From: an uncultured Sulfurovum sp.
GTDB taxonomy: Bacteria; Campylobacterota; Campylobacteria; Campylobacterales; Sulfurovaceae
Direction: 5' to 3'
Assembly (NCBI GenBank): GCA_902727895.1
Contig: CACVAP010000047.1
Span: 52,213-116,212, forward strand
DNA: 64,000 nucleotides
The notes under the pieces were generated by a model, which made no database searches, had not been told where the DNA came from, and saw nothing but the letters and a program-made list of their open reading frames with translations. Positions 51,546 through 59,891 of the stretch are shown piece by piece (positions within the stretch are counted from its first letter, which is position 1; each line of letters starts with the position of its first letter). Both the position numbers and the translations under genes were made by a program.

Positions 51546-51568
51546 GACTTCATATTTCATATGAAGTC
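51546..51568. terminator. Perfect 10-bp hairpin downstream of the 75-residue gene
   Basis: GACTTCATAT and ATATGAAGTC pair perfectly with a 3-nt loop TTC, 26 bp after the stop. A T-run is missing (ACCCTCTCCTTT follows), so it might be an RNA stability or regulatory hairpin instead of a terminator. Confidence 0.5.
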
Positions 51569-51607
51569 ACCCTCTCCTTTAAAATTAATTAAAACTAAAA
51601 TTTATGT

Positions 51608-51613
51608 TATAAT
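51608..51613 (+). promoter_or_regulatory. -10 box for the 74-residue exported protein
   Basis: TATAAT in TTATGTTATAATATAAAG, 35 nt before the ATG, with AAGGA before the start codon. Confidence 0.45.
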
Positions 51614-51648
51614 ATAAAGTGATTAATTAACATTAACAAGGAAAATAA

Positions 51649-51873
51649 ATGATTAAAAAAATAATTATCAGTAGCCTTTTACTTACAACACTTAGTTCAA
51701 ATTTACTAGCAAAAGAAGAAAAAAAGATAACAATTACTCAGATGGAAATTCATCTTGCAACATTGGCAAAAGAGATAGCTGAAGAGAAAGTAAAACTTTT
51801 TCAAAAAGAAGCATTACTTCAAGATGCAAAACTTGCACTTCTAAAAGAAAAAGAAGCACAAAAAGTAAAGTAA
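51649..51873 (+). CDS. Small exported helical protein
   Basis: A 74-residue protein with a signal peptide (KKIIISSLLLTTLSSNLLA) and a mature part of about 53 residues that reads as a single charged helix or coiled coil (EIHLATLAKEIAEEKVKLFQKEALLQDAKLA). It has no cysteines. Its function is unknown. Small periplasmic coiled coils of this kind could bridge envelope layers or act as chaperones, but nothing in the sequence proves it. Confidence 0.65.
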   Translation: MIKKIIISSLLLTTLSSNLLAKEEKKITITQMEIHLATLAKEIAEEKVKLFQKEALLQDAKLALLKEKEAQKVK

Positions 51874-51914
51874 ATCAAAAACTCTTAGTTTGCTTTAGAT
51901 TTAAAGGTTGTGGC

Positions 51915-51955
51915 AAAGGAGTTTACGTACAGTAAATGACTGCGCCAACTCCTTT
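51915..51955. repeat. Nested inverted repeats between the 74-residue gene and guaA
   Basis: AAAGGAGTT (51915–51923) pairs with AACTCCTTT (51947–51955). Inside, TTTAC (51922–51926) pairs with GTAAA (51932–51936) around GTACA. The structure lies between convergent genes and could end both transcripts, or be a mobile palindromic unit. Confidence 0.5.
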
Positions 51956-51980
51956 AAAGATAAAGTGAAATAAGCGTTTT

Positions 51981-53516
51981 TTATTCCCACTCAATTGTTG
52001 CTGGTGGCTTTGAAGAGATATCATAAACCACTCTGTTTATTCCATCAATTTCATTAATAATCCTACGGCTCATTCCTTCTAAAACATCATGAGGAACATG
52101 TGCAAAGGTAGCTGTCATACCATCAACAGACTCTACCATTCTAATACATACTGTATTGTCATAAGTACGATTATCACCCATTACACCAACAGACTGAACA
52201 TTTAAAAGAACCGTAAATGCTTGCCAAACTTTGTCATAGTATCCAGTTGCACGTAACTCTTCTTGCATAATAGCATCTGATTCACGAATAAGGTGTAAAC
52301 CATCTTCTGTAACAGCTCCCATAGTACGAATAGCAAGTCCAGGTCCAGGGAATGGGTGACGACCAATCATATCTCTTGGAAGACCAAGCTCAAGACCCAA
52401 TTTACGAACCTCATCTTTAAAGATTTCTCTAAGTGGTTCAACCAACTCAAATGTCATCCAATCTGGAAGTCCACCAACATTATGATGAGACTTAATTGTT
52501 TTAGAAGGTCCTTTCACAGAAACAGACTCAATCACATCTGTATACAATGTACCTTGTGCTAAAAACTCTACATCAGTATGTTTTTTTGCTTCTTTATCAA
52601 AAACTTCAATAAACTTTTCACCAATGGCTTTACGCTTTGTCTCAGGATCAGAAACACCTTCAAGTGCAGCCATAAACTCAGCTTTAGCATCTATGGTAAT
52701 TAAAGGCATATCTAAAAGCTTAAACATGTTTTGAACATCTTCAGCTTCATTTTTACGAAGTAGCCCTTGGTCAACAAACACACAAATAATCTGTTCTTTT
52801 GGTAACGCTTCATTAAGCATCGCAGCAACAACCGAAGAGTCAACCCCACCAGAAACACCACAAAGTACTTTCTTGTCTCCAACTTGTGCTTTAATGGTTG
52901 CTATTTTCTCTTTAGCAAACCCACCCATGTTCCAAGTACTGTCACAACCACAAATATGTTTTGCAAAGTTCTTAAGAAGTTTAGTTCCCTCTACAGTGTG
53001 GTGAACTTCTGGGTGAAATTGAAAGGCGTAAAGTTTTTGTTCTACATTAGCAATGGCAGCATAAGGAGAATTTTCAGAAGTACCAATAACTTCAAAACCA
53101 TCAGGAATTTTCTCTGCTCTGTCCCCATGAGACATCCAAACAATTTCATCGGTATTCATTCCAGCGAAAATCGCAGAAGAAGTAATGCTAAGTTTAGCTT
53201 TTCCATACTCATGATGATCAGCTGCTACAACTTCTCCACCATAACGCTGAGTCATTAACTGCATACCATAACAAATTCCCATTATAGGTATACCAAGAGA
53301 CCAAACACCCTCTTCTGGTTTATAAGCATCTTCAGCATAAACAGAAGCTGGACCACCAGACAAAATGATACCTTGTGGTTTACGTGCTTTAATATTTGCA
53401 AGATTTTCTCTATAAGGAACTACTTCACAGTAAACCCCCGACTCTCTTAGTTTTCTTGCTATTAATTGTGTGTATTGTGAACCGAAATCTAAAACGAGGA
53501 TTGGTACTTGTTTCAT
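51981..53516 (-). CDS. guaA: GMP synthase (glutamine-hydrolysing)
   Basis: Makes GMP from XMP using glutamine and ATP. The N-terminal class I glutamine amidotransferase domain has C82 in GICYGMQLM and the His/Glu pair in [10 protein letters not shown]. The ATP pyrophosphatase domain has the P-loop [12 protein letters not shown], and the C-terminal dimerisation domain ends [10 protein letters not shown], the standard GuaA terminus. At 511 residues it is full length. A TATAAT box at 53556–53561 and AAGGA before the ATG mark its start. It is monocistronic. Confidence 0.97.
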   Translation of the reverse strand: MKQVPILVLDFGSQYTQLIARKLRESGVYCEVVPYRENLANIKARKPQGIILSGGPASVYAEDAYKPEEGVWSLGIPIMGICYGMQLMTQRYGGEVVAADHHEYGKAKLSITSSAIFAGMNTDEIVWMSHGDRAEKIPDGFEVIGTSENSPYAAIANVEQKLYAFQFHPEVHHTVEGTKLLKNFAKHICGCDSTWNMGGFAKEKIATIKAQVGDKKVLCGVSGGVDSSVVAAMLNEALPKEQIICVFVDQGLLRKNEAEDVQNMFKLLDMPLITIDAKAEFMAALEGVSDPETKRKAIGEKFIEVFDKEAKKHTDVEFLAQGTLYTDVIESVSVKGPSKTIKSHHNVGGLPDWMTFELVEPLREIFKDEVRKLGLELGLPRDMIGRHPFPGPGLAIRTMGAVTEDGLHLIRESDAIMQEELRATGYYDKVWQAFTVLLNVQSVGVMGDNRTYDNTVCIRMVESVDGMTATFAHVPHDVLEGMSRRIINEIDGINRVVYDISSKPPATIEWE

Positions 53517-53555
53517 GGGTTTTCCTTCTGAAGTAATTAAGTTTTTATTTGTGGA

Positions 53556-53561
53556 ATTATA
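53556..53561 (-). promoter_or_regulatory. -10 box of guaA
   Basis: Minus-strand TATAAT in CACAGTATAATTCC, 39 nt before the guaA ATG. It is the best box in the 225-bp gap. Confidence 0.55.
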
Positions 53562-53665
53562 CTGTGTTTTTCATGAAATGGGGTTGCGAGTTTTAGTAAA
53601 TATTTAAATATATTTCTTCTTTTCAAAGCTAAAAAAATCTAAAAAAAGAATTCCTAGATGAATTA

Positions 53666-53695
53666 CTTCTATAGAGCTAAGTTCTACTATAGAAG
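53666..53695. terminator. 9-bp hairpin after the Cys-tailed TauE/UreH-like gene
   Basis: CTTCTATAG and CTATAGAAG pair perfectly with a 12-nt loop, 47 bp after the stop of the minus-strand gene. On the minus strand it is followed by AT-rich sequence but no long T-run close by. Confidence 0.4.
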
Positions 53696-53741
53696 CTTCA
53701 AATTAGTATAAAAATAAAAAATAGATTAGACTACTAGCTTC

Positions 53742-54515
53742 TTACCCACACTTCCCAGGTGCACATTTCATCCCACCACATTTTCCACTTTTAGGAGTTT
53801 CTCTCATGTCATCCATCATGGCTTGCATTTTGTCTGGATTGGCTACAAAGTTGTAACCTTTGTACATAGTAAACAAGGCATAAAACACTACTAACAAAGC
53901 TGCTGCTTTCATCATACTCCCTCGTAAACTTCCTTTTTGTAAAAACTTAGTTACCGTTCCCAAAAAGAAAAGTGCTGGAATGGTTGCCAAACCAAAAGTA
54001 GCCATAACAATTGCTCCCCACAATGGCGAAGCCGTAGCAGCAGCCATAATAGCAAACGAATAAACCAATCCACAAGGAATGATACCATTTAACATACCCA
54101 ACAAAAAGAACGACCTGTAAGATTTACTCTTTAACAAGCTTCTAAAGCTATTTTGAAACCATGCGTACTTAGAAAAAGAGAACTCAGCCGAATTTAAAAA
54201 TTTAAACTTCCCAAGAAGCGAAAGCCCTGCAAGCAACATCAACAAACCTGTTAGTAAAAAGAGTATCCCTTTAGTAGTAGGCGTAAATGCAATGGCTTGT
54301 CCAAGTAAACCAAACAAAGCCCCTATCATGGAGTAAGTTGCTACGCGTCCAAAGTTATAAGATAAATGCGAAAGGGTTTGTGTTAGATGTGAGCTTGTCT
54401 GGTCAATCTTAGAACTAGAGTAAGCAACCACTATTCCACCACACATACCAATGCAGTGTCCAAAACTTCCTAAAAATGCTGTTGTTAAGATAATGACTAA
54501 ATCTATGTTTTCCAA
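53742..54515 (-). CDS. Sulfite exporter TauE/SafE-like (UreH_2-type) membrane protein with Cys-rich tail
   Basis: A 257-residue protein with about six membrane helices. The metal-binding-like motif GHCIGMCGG (C21, C25) lies in the first helix and a second conserved cysteine site is in GIIPCGLVYS. The C-terminus carries a soluble tail SGKCGGMKCAPGKCG with four cysteines. This set is typical of the UreH-like/TauE-SafE group near cytochrome oxidase copper maturation genes, where copper or another metal is the expected cargo. The start codon is TTG, with AAAGG 6 nt upstream. No oxidase genes are visible in the window. Confidence 0.82.
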   Translation of the reverse strand: MENIDLVIILTTAFLGSFGHCIGMCGGIVVAYSSSKIDQTSSHLTQTLSHLSYNFGRVATYSMIGALFGLLGQAIAFTPTTKGILFLLTGLLMLLAGLSLLGKFKFLNSAEFSFSKYAWFQNSFRSLLKSKSYRSFFLLGMLNGIIPCGLVYSFAIMAAATASPLWGAIVMATFGLATIPALFFLGTVTKFLQKGSLRGSMMKAAALLVVFYALFTMYKGYNFVANPDKMQAMMDDMRETPKSGKCGGMKCAPGKCG

Positions 54516-54630
54516 GTGAGACCTTTTTTAATAGTTTTAAATTATAATAAAAATTTGTTTAGATTATAATTAGAGTTTGTTAAATTTGTGTTAAGACTCT
54601 TACCTCTACTCTCCATAGTTTTTTCTTCTT

Positions 54631-55458
54631 TTAATTTTTTACATTGAACATAGGCTGAGCATTTCCCATAATGATAGTTATATTAACCTTACCCTCTTTA
54701 GCAGCCTCTATCGCTAGCTTCTGCACATCTAATCGTTTCATCTCTAAATATTGAGATGCGTTCATACCAATAGCATCCATATAAGCCTTATCAGCATTAG
54801 CTGAAGCTTTTTCAGCTTTTTCACGTGACTCTTCTGCTTTAACACGCTCTTGTTGAGTTTTAACATTCTGTTTCTGTACAGCTGTTTGAATCGTGGAGTC
54901 AATTACTATTTTAGGTGGCATAACCTTTCCTACAGTTGCTTCTAGTAATTCTGTAGGAATTTTCTCTTTTAATAAAAAATCTTTGATCTCTTTTTTAACT
55001 TGTTTCTCAAGCTTATCGGTAATACTACTATTCGTTGTCATTTCAAACATTGTATGATTTTTTGTAAAAGTTCTTGTAGCATTTCTAAGGGGTTCACGAA
55101 CTTTATTTTTATACCAATTATCACCAAACTTCTCAACCAACACAGGAGTTTTCCCTGCAATATGTTTAAAGGTCAAATGAATTTTAAAATCAACAGGGTT
55201 ATTATCTTTAGTTACTAAGTCATCAAAAACCTCATTAATATTAAAAGGTCTAATATCAACCCTAATTACAGAAGTACTCCAAGCTTTCCAAACAAGCCCC
55301 GTGGACACAGGAGTTTCATCCACCCCACCATGACCAAAAATCCATGGCTGATAAACAAGAACTCCTTCTTCTCCTTGATCAATAGCAGAAGTAGAAATAC
55401 ACCCAGAAAGAGAGAAAGACAATAGTGAAAGGGAAATTAGATGTAATGCTTTGTTCAT
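54631..55458 (-). CDS. SPFH/prohibitin-like domain lipoprotein
   Basis: A 275-residue lipoprotein (LSGC, C20) whose central part looks like an SPFH/Band 7 domain (VDETPVSTGLVWKAWSTSVIRVDIRP, NPVDFKIHLTFKHIAGKTPVLVEKFG, YKNKVREPLRNATRTFTK). A charged α-helical coiled-coil segment (QERVKAEESREKAEKASANADKA) and a short β tail follow. SPFH proteins usually are membrane-embedded scaffolds, so a lipid-anchored form is unusual. It would face the periplasm. It has its own promoter region and no operon partner. The function is unknown. Confidence 0.78.
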   Translation of the reverse strand: MNKALHLISLSLLSFSLSGCISTSAIDQGEEGVLVYQPWIFGHGGVDETPVSTGLVWKAWSTSVIRVDIRPFNINEVFDDLVTKDNNPVDFKIHLTFKHIAGKTPVLVEKFGDNWYKNKVREPLRNATRTFTKNHTMFEMTTNSSITDKLEKQVKKEIKDFLLKEKIPTELLEATVGKVMPPKIVIDSTIQTAVQKQNVKTQQERVKAEESREKAEKASANADKAYMDAIGMNASQYLEMKRLDVQKLAIEAAKEGKVNITIIMGNAQPMFNVKN

Positions 55459-55589
55459 AAATAAAACTCTTTTATTATATTTTATTTAAAATTTACTTAT
55501 ACCAGCTGTAATTATTAAACTTTCTCACACCAACCTCAAAGACAACTTTAGATATAACAAATAAAAATACCCTTAATAAAGAATATCCT

Positions 55590-57356
55590 ATGAATCAACA
55601 AGAAAAAGTATACTCAAATCCTATAGCAAAAGACTTCCTCCCCACCACACGTAAAGAAATGGACAAGTTGGGTTGGAAACAGTGTGATGTCATTTTAATT
55701 TCGGGTGATACTTACATCGACTCGCCTTTTATTGGGGTGGCTACTGTTGGACGTATTTTAGAACGTTTGGGCTACAAAGTCGGGATTATTGGTCAGCCAG
55801 ATGTTAAAAGTGGCAAAGACATTACCCGTTTGGGTGAACCACGACTTTATTGGGGTGTTTCTGGTGGTAGTATTGACTCTATGGTTTCTAACTATACAGC
55901 TACTAAAAAGTTTAGAAACAACGATGACTATACCCCTGGAGGGAAAAACAACAAACGTCCAGACCGTGCGACCATGGTTTATTGTAACCTAATCCGTCAA
56001 CATTTTAAAAATACTGTTCCTTTAGTTTTAGGTGGTATTGAGGCGAGTCTTCGTCGTGTAACGCATTATGACTTTTGGACAAACAAACTTAAAAAACCTA
56101 TTCTATTTGACTCTAAAGCTGATGCGCTTATCTATGGTATGGGAGAACATGCCATTCGTGAGCTTACAGAAGCCATGGACAGAGGAGAAGACTGGAGAAA
56201 AGTACGTGGGGTTTGTTACATTTCTAAAGAGCCTGTTCCTGAGTATCATCAACTGCCTTCCCACAAAGAGTGTTTAGAGGACAAAGAGAAGTACATTGAT
56301 CTTTTTGACTTTTTTTATGATAACAATGATCCAAAAGGCGCCAAAGGACTTTGTGAACCAGTAGATACCCGTTACTCTATTCAGAATCCACCCTCACCCT
56401 ATCTTAGTGAAGAAGAAATGGATGCCGTTTCAGCCTTACCTTTTACCCGTGAACTCCACCCTTTTCACCAACCAGAAGGAAAAGTTAAATGTTTAGAAAC
56501 CATTAAATTTTCCATTATGACCCATCAAGGATGTTGGGGTGAATGTAACTTCTGTGCCATTGGTGTTCACCAAGGACGAACCATTCGAACACGAAGTGAA
56601 AAGTCTATTGTTCAAGAAGCCACAGACTTTACAAAGTACAAAGACTTCAAAGGAATCATCTCTGACCTTGGTGGACCAACTGCAAATATGTATGGTTATG
56701 AGTGTGCTAAAAAAGAAGACTTTGGAACCTGTGACCATCAACGTTGTGTGGATTCAAAACATATCTGTGGTTCTATGAAACCTGACCATAGCCGTGTTAT
56801 TAACCTTATGAAAGAAGTTCGTGAAATTCCTGGAATTCGTAAAGCTTTTGTTGCCTCAGGAATTCGTTATGACCTCATTAACCGTGACAAACGCCAAGGG
56901 TACTCTTACCTAAAAGAGTTGGTACAACACCACATTTCAGGACAAATGAAAGTCGCACCAGAACATACCCAACAACATGTTCTTGACCTTATGGGGAAAC
57001 CTGGTAAAAATACACTCATTGAGTTTAAAAAGCTTTATGACCAACTCAATAAAGACATGGGTAAGAAACAGTTCTTAACTTACTACCTCATCGCAGCTCA
57101 TCCGGGTTGTACTGAAGATGATATGCATGAACTTAAACGTTTTACGACTAAAGAGCTAAAGATTAATCCTGAGCAAGCGCAAGTATTTATCCCTACTCCG
57201 GGAACTTATTCTGCTGTTATTTACTATACTGAAATGGATCCGATTACACGTAAAAAAGTATTTGTGGAGAAAGACATCAAACGTAAAGAAAAACAAAAAG
57301 CGATTATTCAAGAAGCGATTAAACATAAAGGTTATCAAAGTGGGTTTGCTAGTTAA
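55590..57356 (+). CDS. YgiQ-family radical SAM protein
   Basis: A 588-residue member of the UPF0313/YgiQ family. The N-terminal cobalamin-like domain (FIGVATVGRILERLGYKVGIIG) is followed by the radical SAM motif CWGECNFCAIGVHQGRTI (CxxxCxxC). Conserved blocks include GGIEASLRRVTHYDFW, SDLGGPTANMYGYEC, MKVAPEHTQQHVLDLMGKPG and FIPTPGTYSAVIYYT. The biochemical role of YgiQ is unknown, although it is widespread. The length is usual for the family. It is monocistronic. Confidence 0.93.
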   Translation: MNQQEKVYSNPIAKDFLPTTRKEMDKLGWKQCDVILISGDTYIDSPFIGVATVGRILERLGYKVGIIGQPDVKSGKDITRLGEPRLYWGVSGGSIDSMVSNYTATKKFRNNDDYTPGGKNNKRPDRATMVYCNLIRQHFKNTVPLVLGGIEASLRRVTHYDFWTNKLKKPILFDSKADALIYGMGEHAIRELTEAMDRGEDWRKVRGVCYISKEPVPEYHQLPSHKECLEDKEKYIDLFDFFYDNNDPKGAKGLCEPVDTRYSIQNPPSPYLSEEEMDAVSALPFTRELHPFHQPEGKVKCLETIKFSIMTHQGCWGECNFCAIGVHQGRTIRTRSEKSIVQEATDFTKYKDFKGIISDLGGPTANMYGYECAKKEDFGTCDHQRCVDSKHICGSMKPDHSRVINLMKEVREIPGIRKAFVASGIRYDLINRDKRQGYSYLKELVQHHISGQMKVAPEHTQQHVLDLMGKPGKNTLIEFKKLYDQLNKDMGKKQFLTYYLIAAHPGCTEDDMHELKRFTTKELKINPEQAQVFIPTPGTYSAVIYYTEMDPITRKKVFVEKDIKRKEKQKAIIQEAIKHKGYQSGFAS

Positions 57357-57378
57357 CTTTCTTTTCTAGAAATTAAAA

Positions 57379-57396
57379 AGAGTGCTTTTACTCTTG
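57379..57396 (+). terminator. Candidate terminator after the YgiQ gene
   Basis: AAGAGT and ACTCTT form a short stem around GCTTTT, followed by GTCTTT, 22 bp after the stop codon. The stem is only 6 bp, so the call is weak. Confidence 0.35.
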
Positions 57397-57631
57397 TCTT
57401 TAGGACAGGGGTGAAATATATATTAAAGTAAAAGCTATGAAAGTTTAATGGTAAAAATAGGAAGGAAAAACCATCTCTTTCATGTTTGTATTATAGGTGC
57501 TAACTGTGTCTCAATCGTGTAAGATATAAACTTTTATAAAACTCTTTAAAGTCCTATAAATAAGGACTCTTAGGGATAAATAGAAAAAAATATCTTGTAT
57601 TTGTTTTTATGTTTTCTTAACCATATTAAAT

Positions 57632-58183
57632 TTACTTCTCACTCTTTTTAATACTTCTAAGGCAAGGTAGTTCATCTTTAGAATCTAGTATCTTTCTTGC
57701 CATCTCATTCTGTCTTTCTTGAGGAGCTACTTTTGCCACAACACACATCTCTTCATTGGTTATTTTACTAACGAGTAAATAAGACGATGATTTACCTATA
57801 TTTTCATAATCATCATTCGCCTCAAAACGAACAATCATTCCTATAACATTTTTAGGCTGTTGCAATTCATGTCGCCATTCAATTTTTAAACCTAAAGAAG
57901 AAAATGCTGAGCCAACTGTTGACCAAAAAGCTAAATCATACTCTTCTCCATGTCGTGTCAAAACAATACTTTGTCGAATGTCCCCTTCTATAACTTTAAC
58001 ACCAATGTCAACAAAAGATTCACATTCTTGAATGCTTCCCATATTATCACTGTCCAATGTCACACAATCTTTTTGATTAATTGAGGTATAAGTACTGGTA
58101 TACAACAAAGATGTAAAATTATCAGCCTGAACATTCAAAAAACTCAAAAAAAATAAAACTACAAATGTGATTTTTTTATTCAT
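57632..58183 (-). CDS. Exported protein of unknown function
   Basis: A 183-residue protein with a clear signal peptide (KITFVVLFFLSFLNVQA). The mature part has cysteines at DCVTL, IQECESFVD and near the end (MCVVAK, LPCLR), which could form two disulfides. Segments such as GVKVIEGDIRQSIVLTRHGEEYDLAFWST look β-rich. Not recognised. AAAGGAC lies before the ATG. It is divergent from the TPR-like gene. A periplasmic role is inferred from the signal peptide only. Confidence 0.72.
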   Translation of the reverse strand: MNKKITFVVLFFLSFLNVQADNFTSLLYTSTYTSINQKDCVTLDSDNMGSIQECESFVDIGVKVIEGDIRQSIVLTRHGEEYDLAFWSTVGSAFSSLGLKIEWRHELQQPKNVIGMIVRFEANDDYENIGKSSSYLLVSKITNEEMCVVAKVAPQERQNEMARKILDSKDELPCLRSIKKSEK

Positions 58184-58282
58184 GTTTGTCCTTTAGATAT
58201 TATAGAACTATTTACTTGAAATACAACTTTTATTTTTATATGATAAAATTTAACATATATAGTCGGAATTGGGGAATTCAAT

Positions 58283-59536
58283 ATGCTTAAGCCTTTACTC
58301 TTTATACTTACCCTTGTTATACTCATAGCCTTAGCACTTAACTTTGACTTTTTTAGTAAAGACATCAGTATTAATCAACCCATTAAAGAATCTACGCAAG
58401 TAAAAGTAGAACCTCTACCAAAAGAAATTATTAGCTCTAGCACAATAAAAGAACCAATTATTATAAACAATGATTTAAGTAAAGAAATTCAACTACTCCT
58501 TAATAAAGCTCAAAAACTACTCGCGCAACATAAGATGGCTGAAGCACTATTAGTCTATGAAGAAATTATTGAAAAGACAAAAAAATCTGATGATATAAAA
58601 GTACTAAAACTCTTTGCAGAAGCTTGCTTTAAAAAAGCAGGTATCCATTATATGTTTCCAAATTATGACATTGAATCTACCATAGAAAGTTATGAGCTTA
58701 TTATTTCAAAATTTATAAATAGCAATAACAAAGAGTTACTCTTAATTTATATGCAGGCTAAAATCCAACAGGCTCCATTTAATTCAAAAGATGAAATACT
58801 CATAGCCTATAACGAAGTAATTGAAAAATTTACAAATGACAAAGAACAAAGATTTGACAAAGAGATAGAAGAACTACTTTTTGCTAAGAGTTTTGCCTTA
58901 ATGGGAGTAGATGACGAAGAAGCCATAGAAGTTCTTGACAGTATCATTGCTAAATATGAGAATAAAACGGAACTACCTGAAACAGTAAGGTTTTCTATTT
59001 TAAATAATATTGAACTCTCTATAATAACAGGTAATGACACAGATAAATATGTTGACTTAGCCACACAATATATGTCTGACTCGCCAGATACAAAACCTCT
59101 TATTGCTATGCTAAATATTATTAAAGATGCACAGAATTTAGATCAAACTGAGGCACTTACAGCATGGAATGATGAATACAATAAATATAATTTCCCAGAC
59201 TGGGATTTTTCAGAACTAAGAAAATGGGTCAACAAAATGGAAACGCCTGAATCTCAAATGAGAATTAGCAAATACTTAGATGCCTTTGAAAAGCAAAAAT
59301 ATACTAATCACTACCAACCTTCTACACGTACTGTAGATGCAAGCCAAAACTATTCTGATAGTTCTACGAGCAATGAAGAAAATATAGAAGGAGAATACCA
59401 AGAAAATCCAACTTATGAACCTGACCCTTATATCAATGATATGCTCAGTACTGAAGCAGAAGTAACCTACCCTAATCCCTACTCAACTACTAGAGAATCT
59501 GTAGAAGTAGATGCTGTCAGTCACACTAACTTTTAA
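58283..59536 (+). CDS. Membrane-anchored TPR-like protein of unknown function
   Basis: A 417-residue protein with one N-terminal membrane helix (LLFILTLVILIALALNFDFF), then a long helical region with TPR-like helix pairs (KAQKLLAQHKMAEALLVYEEIIEK, CFKKAGIHYMFPNYDIESTIESYELII) and a disordered, acidic, Ser/Thr/Tyr-rich tail. It has no catalytic motif. GGGG lies 9 nt before the ATG. It overlaps the 118-residue gene by 11 bp in convergent orientation. A scaffolding role is a reasonable inference. Confidence 0.75.
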   Translation: MLKPLLFILTLVILIALALNFDFFSKDISINQPIKESTQVKVEPLPKEIISSSTIKEPIIINNDLSKEIQLLLNKAQKLLAQHKMAEALLVYEEIIEKTKKSDDIKVLKLFAEACFKKAGIHYMFPNYDIESTIESYELIISKFINSNNKELLLIYMQAKIQQAPFNSKDEILIAYNEVIEKFTNDKEQRFDKEIEELLFAKSFALMGVDDEEAIEVLDSIIAKYENKTELPETVRFSILNNIELSIITGNDTDKYVDLATQYMSDSPDTKPLIAMLNIIKDAQNLDQTEALTAWNDEYNKYNFPDWDFSELRKWVNKMETPESQMRISKYLDAFEKQKYTNHYQPSTRTVDASQNYSDSSTSNEENIEGEYQENPTYEPDPYINDMLSTEAEVTYPNPYSTTRESVEVDAVSHTNF

Positions 59537-59882
59537 GATCAAACACAACCGTATGAGGTTTTTGAAAAACATAAAAATAAAATAGATAAAGAAACAATCC
59601 TACAATATAAAGACCCAATCCTATCATCATCAAGCCCATAGAAAGTATCTTTCTCTTGGCTACAACTCTGTGTTCTGTTACCTCAACAACTTCATAATCA
59701 TTTTGCTCCAACATCAGTTCAAATTTCAAAATTTTTTCTTTATCTGTTAACTTTGCATTGGCAAGTGTCTTTGCATGAAAATCATCAAAAACTTTTTGAT
59801 ACGCCAATTTATCTTTCTTTTCTACCCCAAAATAAACATAAAGTCCTATGGGTAGCATCAGTATCATTAGTACGGTAGTCAT
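59526..59882 (-). CDS. Small two-helix membrane protein downstream of the 12-heme cytochrome
   Basis: A 118-residue protein with membrane helices at about residues 2–18 and 80–106 and a charged soluble loop between them (DKLAYQKVFDDFHAK, LKFELMLEQNDYEVVEVTEHRVVAKRK). It has no cysteines and no heme motif. AAAGGAT lies before the ATG, and the gene begins 9 bp after the cytochrome stop, so it is co-transcribed and likely works with it. Assembly factor or quinone-side subunit are guesses without support. Confidence 0.7.
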   Translation of the reverse strand: MTTVLMILMLPIGLYVYFGVEKKDKLAYQKVFDDFHAKTLANAKLTDKEKILKFELMLEQNDYEVVEVTEHRVVAKRKILSMGLMMIGLGLYIVGLFLYLFYFYVFQKPHTVVFDLKS

Positions 59883-59891
59883 CTAAATCCT

